Source: Planctomycetota bacterium (GTDB lineage Bacteria > Planctomycetota > JAJSAM01 > JAJVHW01). From it: a stretch of DNA of 38,146 nucleotides. Location of the stretch: contig JAIOPE010000174.1 in NCBI GenBank assembly GCA_021414065.1, positions 1 through 38,146 of the forward strand. Reading direction: 5' to 3'. The position numbers and the translations under genes are program-made. Of the stretch, positions 32,353-38,146 are shown in pieces. The notes under the pieces are model-generated. The model was not told where the DNA came from. It did not search any database and saw only the letters and a program-made list of their open reading frames with translations. How positions within the stretch are numbered: position 1 is the stretch's first letter; each line of letters opens with the position of its first letter.

Positions 32353-33297
32353 TCACCGAGCCGTGCCGGTCGCGATCCACTGCTGGACCAGTGAGATCTG
32401 CTCCGCGGGGACGCGACCGCCGGGGGGCATGTTGCCGGACTTCATCCGACCGAGCGCGTTGCGGGCGTAGGCGCGCGCTCCGCCCCAGCTCCCGGCCCAG
32501 GAGTGGCACCCGGCGCAGTTGCGCTTGAAGACGTTGTCCACGCCGGCGTTCGACCACGAGACGGCGTCGATGCCGTTGATGAGCGAGACGTGTGCCGGCT
32601 TGGAGGCGCGCACGGTGCGCGTGATCTTCCCCTGGAACGAGCTGATGCTGTCGTCCGCAGCCACGGTCAGGTGGTACCAGCCGGCCTGCGTCGTTGGGAC
32701 CGCGGGGAGCTTGACGCTGTTGCCCTTCGGCTCGATCGGCGCGGGCAGCAGAGGACCTCCGGGACTCGAGAGGTCGAGGATGCGCGGGCGACCGGGCGCC
32801 GACTTCCCGCGCGTGACGACGGCGGAGATCTTCCCGCTCGCCGGCATCGAGAAGTCGATGGTCTGGCGGCCGAACCCGTCGATCGGAATGGTCTTCGCCC
32901 AGTTCTCCTTCACCACGAGCGAGTAGACGCCCTGCGATCCGTCGGCCGACGAGACCGCGAATGCATAGGTTCCGGCGGTGGCAATCGGGAAGGCCTTCAG
33001 CTTGAGCTTCGTCCCGGACGTGAAGCCGGTGTTCACGGTCTTCCCGTCGGGGTCGGTGAACACGAGCGTGGCCTGGAACGAAGCGGAGAACGCGATGTCG
33101 GCCGTCGTGCCGGCGTCGAGGTCGGCCCCGATCCGGTCGGTCTCGCCGGCCTTCAGCGAGATGTCGCCCTTCGCGACGCCGCCGGAGCCGAGCGAGCCGA
33201 TCATGTCGCCCGTCGCGCGGGCCGTCGTCGGCGAGAACGCGGCCGCCGCGAGCGCGGCACCCGCGACGGTCGAGAGGGTGAACTTCGTCCAGCGCAT
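32353..33297 (-). CDS. Secreted beta-rich protein with one C-terminal haem c site
   Basis: The product is 314 residues. I chose the ATG at 33297 because GGAGG lies 7 bases upstream; the frame is open beyond. A signal peptide ends near ARA-TG (residue 29). Residues about 30-230 are two repeated beta-rich modules (GSQGVYSLVVKENWAKTIPIDG, AGWYHLTVAADD) like pre-peptidase C-type domains. The C-terminus is a small cytochrome c-like unit with CAGCH (encoded at 32503-32517) and a possible distal Met in SGNMPPGG. It probably carries electrons, or senses redox state or ligands, in the periplasm. The 13-base gap to the convergent lipoprotein gene is too short for a separate terminator. Confidence 0.8.
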   Translation of the reverse strand: MRWTKFTLSTVAGAALAAAAFSPTTARATGDMIGSLGSGGVAKGDISLKAGETDRIGADLDAGTTADIAFSASFQATLVFTDPDGKTVNTGFTSGTKLKLKAFPIATAGTYAFAVSSADGSQGVYSLVVKENWAKTIPIDGFGRQTIDFSMPASGKISAVVTRGKSAPGRPRILDLSSPGGPLLPAPIEPKGNSVKLPAVPTTQAGWYHLTVAADDSISSFQGKITRTVRASKPAHVSLINGIDAVSWSNAGVDNVFKRNCAGCHSWAGSWGGARAYARNALGRMKSGNMPPGGRVPAEQISLVQQWIATGTAR

Positions 33298-33712
33298 CCG
33301 GAACCTCCAGGTGGAATTGAGCAAGCTCGGGTGACCTTCGAATCGACCTGCGTGTCTGCACCGGAACCGGCCCGGACCGAGGGGGCCGCGACCCTGCGCA
33401 CGTGATGGAGCACCAGGCGTCGCAGGGAGCAGTTCCGGTGGCAGGGAAGGCGTCGATGAGCGGCCGCGAACCGCGCGGCCTCTCCCTACTCTCATCGCAA
33501 CGGTCATGCCGTGTTACATCGACCTCGAGCGACGCACGTCGGCCGGGGCTGCCGCTAACGACGTCGGGTCGGACGAGCCTGCAAGACGAGACAGCGTCCG
33601 CGGTTCAGGTGCGGCGAGCACCGCACGCCGGGCCGACGATGCAGGTTCTGCATCGCTGCGTTGCACCGGACTCCGCGGGTTCACCCAGATGAGGCGTCAT
33701 CCGGGTCTACGG
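33298..33712. other. Noncoding gap of about 415 bases, nothing recognised
   Basis: This lies between the start of the cytochrome-like gene and the end of argH, both on the minus strand. It must hold the promoter of the former and any terminator of the latter. I see no convincing small gene or strong hairpin with a T-run. Confidence 0.5.
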
Positions 33713-35212
33713 CTACGACGTGGCGTCGAGGCGCGCCCGCCACGCCTTGATCGCGGCCTTCACGCGCTTGCCCGCGGTGCCGCCGACGTGGTCGCGGCGA
33801 TCCACGGCGCTCTGGAAGTCGAGCGCGGTGGCGCAGTCTTCGAAGCGTCGGTCGAAACCGGCCAGGTCCGCTTCCGTGAGGTCCGACAGGTCGATCTCCC
33901 GCTCGTCGCACGTGCGGACGATCTTCCCCACGATCTCGTGCGCCTCGCGGAAGGCGACGCCCTTCCCGACGAGGAAGTCGGCCAACTCGGTGGCCAGCAG
34001 GTGCCCGCGGTGGAGCAGTGCCGCCGCGGCCTCGGTGCGGAACCGACTCCTCGCGATGGTGTCCGTCATCACGTGGACGCACGTCTGCACCGTGTCGAAC
34101 GCGTCGAAGACGGCCTCCTTGTCTTCCTGGAGGTCGCGGTTGTATGTCATCGGCAGGCCCTTCAGCGTCGTGAGCAGGCCGGTGAGGTGGCCGATCACGC
34201 GGCCCGTCTTCCCGCGGGTCAACTCCGCGCCGTCGGGGTTCCGCTTCTGGGGCATGATCGACGAACCGGTCGAGACCTCGTCGCCGAGTTCGAGGAGGCG
34301 CCACTCCGACGACGACCAGAGGCAGACATCGTCGGCGAGGCGCGAGAGGTGGACCTGGAGCAGCGCAAGGGCTGCCAGCGCCTCGACCGCGAAGTCGCGG
34401 TCCGACACGGAGTCCATCGAATTGCGCGACGGCCCGTCGAACCCCAGGTCGTCTGCGACCGACTCGCGTGCGACCGGATACGGCACGCCCGTGGCGGCGC
34501 CCGATCCGAGCGGGCACTGCTCCATCGCGGCGTCCACTGCGGCGCCGAGGCGCGTGCCGTCGCGGGCGAGCATCTCCACGTACGCCAGGATCTGGTGCGA
34601 GAGCAGCGCCGGCTGACCGCGCTGCATGTGCGTGTAGGCCGGCACGATCACGCCGAGCACTTCGTGGGCGCGATCGACGAGGGCCGCCTGGAGGCCACGG
34701 AGATCCTCCATTGCGAGCGCGAACAGCCGGTTCGCGATCCAGAGGCGGAACGCCGTGGCGACCTGGTCGTTGCGGCTCCGCGCCGTGTGTACGCGCTTCC
34801 CTGCCTCGCCGATCCGCTCGGTGAGCGTCCGCTCGATCCACGAGTGGACGTCTTCGTCGGCACCCTCGACGCGGAGCTTCCCCGCCTCCAGGTCGTCTGC
34901 GATCGACTGGAGGCCCACGAGGATCGACTTCGCGTCTTTCTTCCCGAGGATGCCCTGCACGCCAAGCATGCGGGCGTGAGCCTGCGACGCCAGGATGTCC
35001 TCGAACACGAGGCGACGGTCGAAACGCAGCGAGTCTCCGATCGCCTTGAGCGACTCGCACGGACCGTCGGCAAAACGACCGCTCCAGAGCGCCTTGCGCT
35101 CCGGCGCCGCACGTGCGGCATCCGGACCTGCGACGGGGGACGGGCCGGACGGCTTCACCGGTCGCGTCGCTCGCGACGTGGACTTCGTTCCCGCGGCCTT
35201 TCGCTTCGTCAT
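33713..35212 (-). CDS. argH: Argininosuccinate lyase
   Basis: The product is 499 residues. The first 38 residues are a basic, low-complexity extension absent from typical ArgH (about 460). The core starts at KALWSGRFADGPCESLKAI. The superfamily signature GSSIMPQKRNPD, the VHTARSRNDQVATA and YTHMQRGQPALLSHQ segments are all present, so it should be active. It splits argininosuccinate into arginine and fumarate, the last step of arginine synthesis. Its ATG overlaps the stop of the M20 gene (ATGA), making it the last gene of the arginine operon. Confidence 0.97.
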   Translation of the reverse strand: MTKRKAAGTKSTSRATRPVKPSGPSPVAGPDAARAAPERKALWSGRFADGPCESLKAIGDSLRFDRRLVFEDILASQAHARMLGVQGILGKKDAKSILVGLQSIADDLEAGKLRVEGADEDVHSWIERTLTERIGEAGKRVHTARSRNDQVATAFRLWIANRLFALAMEDLRGLQAALVDRAHEVLGVIVPAYTHMQRGQPALLSHQILAYVEMLARDGTRLGAAVDAAMEQCPLGSGAATGVPYPVARESVADDLGFDGPSRNSMDSVSDRDFAVEALAALALLQVHLSRLADDVCLWSSSEWRLLELGDEVSTGSSIMPQKRNPDGAELTRGKTGRVIGHLTGLLTTLKGLPMTYNRDLQEDKEAVFDAFDTVQTCVHVMTDTIARSRFRTEAAAALLHRGHLLATELADFLVGKGVAFREAHEIVGKIVRTCDEREIDLSDLTEADLAGFDRRFEDCATALDFQSAVDRRDHVGGTAGKRVKAAIKAWRARLDATS

Positions 35213-36285
35213 CTCAGGTACTCCCTCGCGAGGTCGCGGTAGACACCCACGGCACGGACGACCTGCGCCTCATCGACCCACTCGTCCGCCGTGTGGCTCA
35301 CTTCCGGATTGCCCGGACCGAGGACGACTCCCGGAACGTCGCGCACGTGAAACAGGTCGGACACCCCGCCGAAGGCGACCGGCGCGTCGCCCGCAGTCGC
35401 CGCGAGCGCCGCGCGCACGAGGGGATCGGCGGGGTCGGTCGCGACGGGCGTCATGCGGCCGCGGAGCAGTTCGACCTCGCCGCGGCGGAGCGCCTTCGGG
35501 ACGCCTTCGGCCCACCACGCATTCGGGTACTCCGGCGTCGGGCGCACGTCGAGCGTGAACTTCGCGAGCGACGGAACGACGTTCGCCTTCGTCCCGCCCT
35601 CGATGAGCGTCGGCGTGCACGTGGCCCGTCCGAGGATCGCGTGTTCGCGCGTCGCAGTCGCCGCGAATGCACGGACGTGAGCGAGTTCGTCCATCGCGAG
35701 TTCGATCGCGTTGACGCCCTGCCACGGTCGCGCGGCGTGCGCGGCGCGTCCCTCCACTCGGACGACGATCCGCATGAGACCACGCTGCGCGGCGGCAACG
35801 CGGAGGACGGTCGGTTCCGCGATCACCGCGCCGGAGATCGGCGGCAGCTCCGGTCGCAACGCCTCGAGACCCTGGCCGCCGGTCTCCTCGTCGCACGTGG
35901 CGGCGTACAGAAGCGTGCCGGCGAAGTCGCGCGACGCCGCCAGGTCGCGCACCGCGATCATCATCGCCGCGCCGCCGCCCTTCGTGTCGTTGCTGCCGAG
36001 GCCGAAGAGGCGTCCGCCGTCGCGCTCGGCCTTCCACGGATCGCGCTTCCACTCGGACGACGTCGGCACCGTGTCGATGTGCGACTGGAGCAGGAGCGTG
36101 CGCCCCGGGCGGTTGCCTTCGACGCGGCACCAGACGTTCCGGCCGGAGACGACCGGTGCAAGGCCCCACGACGCGAGCACGCCGCGGATCGTCTCGACGA
36201 CGGCCGCCTCGTTCCCGGAGACGCTCGGCACAGCGACGAGCGCCTGGGCGAGGTCGAGGGCGTCGTCCGCGCGCGCAGCCGTCAT
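35209..36285 (-). CDS. argE: M20 family deacylase, ArgE-like
   Basis: The product is 358 residues. Metal ligands are visible: His69 and Asp71 in LLLQSHIDTVPTS, Asp100 in GLGSNDTKGG, catalytic and metal Glu133/Glu134 in CDEETGGQG, Glu157 in IAEPT, and the C-terminal His in GNPEVSHTADEW. The GLGSND form resembles ArgE-type enzymes of the Bacteroidetes pathway. With an N-acyl-ornithine carbamoyltransferase in the same operon, the likely substrate is N-acetyl- or N-succinyl-citrulline, not acetylornithine. Both ends overlap their neighbours by 4 bases. Confidence 0.85.
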   Translation of the reverse strand: MTAARADDALDLAQALVAVPSVSGNEAAVVETIRGVLASWGLAPVVSGRNVWCRVEGNRPGRTLLLQSHIDTVPTSSEWKRDPWKAERDGGRLFGLGSNDTKGGGAAMMIAVRDLAASRDFAGTLLYAATCDEETGGQGLEALRPELPPISGAVIAEPTVLRVAAAQRGLMRIVVRVEGRAAHAARPWQGVNAIELAMDELAHVRAFAATATREHAILGRATCTPTLIEGGTKANVVPSLAKFTLDVRPTPEYPNAWWAEGVPKALRRGEVELLRGRMTPVATDPADPLVRAALAATAGDAPVAFGGVSDLFHVRDVPGVVLGPGNPEVSHTADEWVDEAQVVRAVGVYRDLAREYLR

Positions 36286-37172
36286 TCCGCGGTGATCAGC
36301 GTACCGACGCCGCTCTTCGTGAAGATCTCGAGCAGGATCGTGTGCGGCTTCTCGCCGTTCAGGATGTGCACGCGCCCCACGCCGCCCTTCACCGCGTCGG
36401 TGCAGGCCTTCACCTTCGGGATCATGCCGCCCGAGATGATCCCCTTCGCCTTCAGCTTCTCGGTCTCCGCGACCGTCAGACGGCCGATCAGGGTCTTCGG
36501 GTCGTCCTTGTTCTTCAGCACGCCGTCCACGTCGGTCATGAACAGGAACTTGTCCGCCTTCATGTCGATCGCGAGTGCCGTGGCGACGGTGTCGGCGTTG
36601 ATGTTGAGGACGTTGCCCTTCGCGTCGGCGCCGAGCGGGCTCACGACGGGGACGAAGCCGGAGTCCATCAGCACGCGCAGCAGCGTCGTGTCCACGCGTT
36701 CGATGTCGCCGACGTAGCCCATGTCCACCACGGTCGTCTCGCCGGTGGTCGCGTTCTTCACGTTCGTCGGCGCCCGGCGCTTCGCCTCGATCAGGTCACC
36801 GGCGACGCCGGAGAGCCCGACGGCCTTCAGACCTTCCGCGCGGAGCGCGCCGAGGATGTCGAGGCTGATCTTCCCCGCGAAGACCATCTTCGCGACCTCG
36901 AGCGTGCCTTCGTCGGTGATGCGGCGGCCGTCGATGAAGCGCGATTCCAGCCCGAGGCGCGCGGAGAGCTGCGTCGCCTGCGGCCCGCCGCCGTGGACGA
37001 CCGACACCTTGATGCCGACGTTGTGGAGCAGGGCGATGTCCTGCGCCATCGAGGCGAGGGCCTTCTTGTCGTCGGCGAGTGCGCCGCCGATCTTCACGAG
37101 GAACGTCTTGCCGCGGTACCGCCGCAGGTACGGCAGCGCCTGCATGAGGATGTCCACCTTCTTCACGCTCAT
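36282..37172 (-). CDS. argB: Acetylglutamate kinase
   Basis: The product is 296 residues from an ATG with GGGAGG upstream. Signatures are FLVKIGGALADD (phosphate-binding lysine), VVHGGGPQATQLS, FIDGRRITDEGTLEVAKMV, GFVPVVSPLGAD, ADTVATALAIDMKADKFLFMTDVDGVL and GGMIPKVKACTDAVKGGVGRVHILNG. It phosphorylates N-acetylglutamate, the second step of arginine synthesis. The expected length and intact catalytic lysines suggest activity. Its start overlaps the carbamoyltransferase stop. Confidence 0.96.
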   Translation of the reverse strand: MSVKKVDILMQALPYLRRYRGKTFLVKIGGALADDKKALASMAQDIALLHNVGIKVSVVHGGGPQATQLSARLGLESRFIDGRRITDEGTLEVAKMVFAGKISLDILGALRAEGLKAVGLSGVAGDLIEAKRRAPTNVKNATTGETTVVDMGYVGDIERVDTTLLRVLMDSGFVPVVSPLGADAKGNVLNINADTVATALAIDMKADKFLFMTDVDGVLKNKDDPKTLIGRLTVAETEKLKAKGIISGGMIPKVKACTDAVKGGVGRVHILNGEKPHTILLEIFTKSGVGTLITAE

Positions 37173-38146
37173 CGCGCACCTCCCAGCAGCGTCTTCAGCA
37201 CCGCCTGCGCCGTGATCAGACGGTTGCCCGCTTCGCGGTAGACGCGACAGCGCGGGCCGTCGAGCACCTCGTCCGCGACGACGACGTTCCGCCGCACGGG
37301 CAGACAGTGCATGAAGATCGCGTCGTTCCCGAGCGCCATCGTGGATTCGCGGACGGTCCAGTGGCCGTGGCGTCGGCGCGCTTCGAGACCCGCGGTTGCG
37401 TCGGCGTAGAAGCACGGGGCGGCCCAAGCCTTCGCGTAGACCGCGCGCGTCCCGCGGAACGCTGCGGACTGCTCGCGGAACACGGCGAGAGATCCGCCGG
37501 GCGCGAGCTTCGCGCGCACGTCGTCGAGCAGTCCGGCGGGCGGACCGAACTCAGCCGGTGCGGCCACCCGGATCTCCATCCCCATGCGGGCGCACGCCCG
37601 GAGGAACGCCGACGGCACGGCCATCGGCAACGGGCGCGGATGGGGGGCCCACGTCAGCGTGACGGGCACACCGGTGAGGTCGGGTCCGAACTCCTCCTGC
37701 AGCGTCAGCAGGTCCGCCAGCCCCTGGAGGGGGTGGTCCATCGCCGACTCCATGTTCACGACGGGCACCTTCGACTCCCGCGCGAACTCGGCGAGCACGG
37801 GTTCGGCGAAGTCGTCGTCGAAGCTCTTCAGTCCGGCAAACGTGCGCACCGCGATCAAGTCCACCATCTCGGCGAGCACCCGCACCGCCTCGACGACGTG
37901 TTCCTGCGTGTCGCCGTCCATCACGGCGCCGTGACGCATCTCGAGCTTCCACGCGTCGCCGCCCGGCGTGAGCGCCACGGCGTGCGCGCCCTGCGTCATC
38001 GCCGCGAGTTCCATCGACACGCGCGTGCGGAGCGACGGGTTGAAGAAGACGAGCCCGACCTTCTTGCCGGCGATCGCGCGCGCGTCGGGGCCGTTGCGTC
38101 GAATCCGTGCCGCAAGTTCGAGGAGTGCGGCGAGTTCGCCGCCGGG
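37169..38146 (-). CDS. argF': N-acyl-ornithine carbamoyltransferase (partial, 5' end outside window)
   Basis: 325 residues are visible; the start lies beyond position 38146. The carbamoyl-phosphate loop reads FFNPSLRTRVSME (about 38020-38045), not STRTR, and the substrate region reads LTWAPHPRPLPMAVPSAF. The end reads MHCLPVRRNVVVADEVLDG. These are hallmarks of the acetylornithine/succinylornithine carbamoyltransferase branch, which acts on N-acyl-ornithine in Xanthomonas and Bacteroides instead of ornithine. The residue just before the EH pair in VMDGDTQEH, which I believe decides acetyl versus succinyl (Glu versus Pro), is Gln here. First visible gene of the arginine operon. Confidence 0.88.
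   Translation of the reverse strand, partial: PGGELAALLELAARIRRNGPDARAIAGKKVGLVFFNPSLRTRVSMELAAMTQGAHAVALTPGGDAWKLEMRHGAVMDGDTQEHVVEAVRVLAEMVDLIAVRTFAGLKSFDDDFAEPVLAEFARESKVPVVNMESAMDHPLQGLADLLTLQEEFGPDLTGVPVTLTWAPHPRPLPMAVPSAFLRACARMGMEIRVAAPAEFGPPAGLLDDVRAKLAPGGSLAVFREQSAAFRGTRAVYAKAWAAPCFYADATAGLEARRRHGHWTVRESTMALGNDAIFMHCLPVRRNVVVADEVLDGPRCRVYREAGNRLITAQAVLKTLLGGAR

Overview
The window is high-GC bacterial DNA with tightly packed genes, many overlapping by 4 nt (ATGA or GTGA). Gene content points to a planctomycete-like or similar environmental bacterium: an AsmA-like membrane-anchored protein, a secreted HExxH metallopeptidase resembling DUF1570, a secreted SGNH hydrolase with a discoidin-like tail, and an arginine operon with an N-acyl-ornithine carbamoyltransferase. 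This placement is inference; no rRNA or marker gene is present.

Region A (543-16094) is an integrated mobile element of about 15.5 kb. It lies between two perfect 49-bp direct repeats. The right copy is the 3' part of an intact tRNA-Pro(GGG) gene on the minus strand; the left copy is the displaced tRNA end. The element has a tyrosine integrase beside the tRNA, an AlpA/excisionase-like protein, a prim-pol plus DUF3987 replication protein, several small zinc-binding or DNA-binding proteins, and a DUF2924 protein. I see no capsid, portal, terminase or conjugation genes, so it resembles an integrative plasmid or phage satellite. Its minus-strand cargo is a small membrane-anchored helical-repeat protein, a very large secreted RHS protein interrupted by one in-frame TAG, and a predicted lipoprotein that looks like a DUF885 protease whose metal-binding motif has been lost. 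The replication gene carries six copies of a TTGTGTCGCC-type motif in two clusters, read in different frames and on both strands. The 542 bp left of the element resemble the element's own right end, which suggests a second related element next to it at the same tRNA.

Region B (16405-23897) holds chromosomal genes: the AsmA-like protein; a minus-strand operon of a UPF0145 protein, a HerA-like ATPase and an SGNH hydrolase; a hot-dog thioesterase; a helix-turn-helix-like protein; and a pirin. Region C (24111-27120) is a plus-strand operon of two related kinase-like proteins and a secreted metallopeptidase. It ends at a pair of identical REP-like palindromes.

Region D (27205-32339) looks like a light-response locus. 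A CarH/LitR-type B12-binding MerR regulator leads a minus-strand operon with an SRPBCC-epimerase fusion and a sulfotransferase. It is divergent from a class II-type photolyase gene, which overlaps a lipoprotein gene. A CCAGGT-AAAA-ACCTGG palindrome sits in the shared promoter region. Region E (32353-33297) is a secreted protein with one C-terminal haem c site. Region F (33713-38146) is a minus-strand arginine operon: an N-acyl-ornithine carbamoyltransferase (cut by the window end), argB, an ArgE-like M20 deacylase and argH, each joined to the next by an ATGA overlap.
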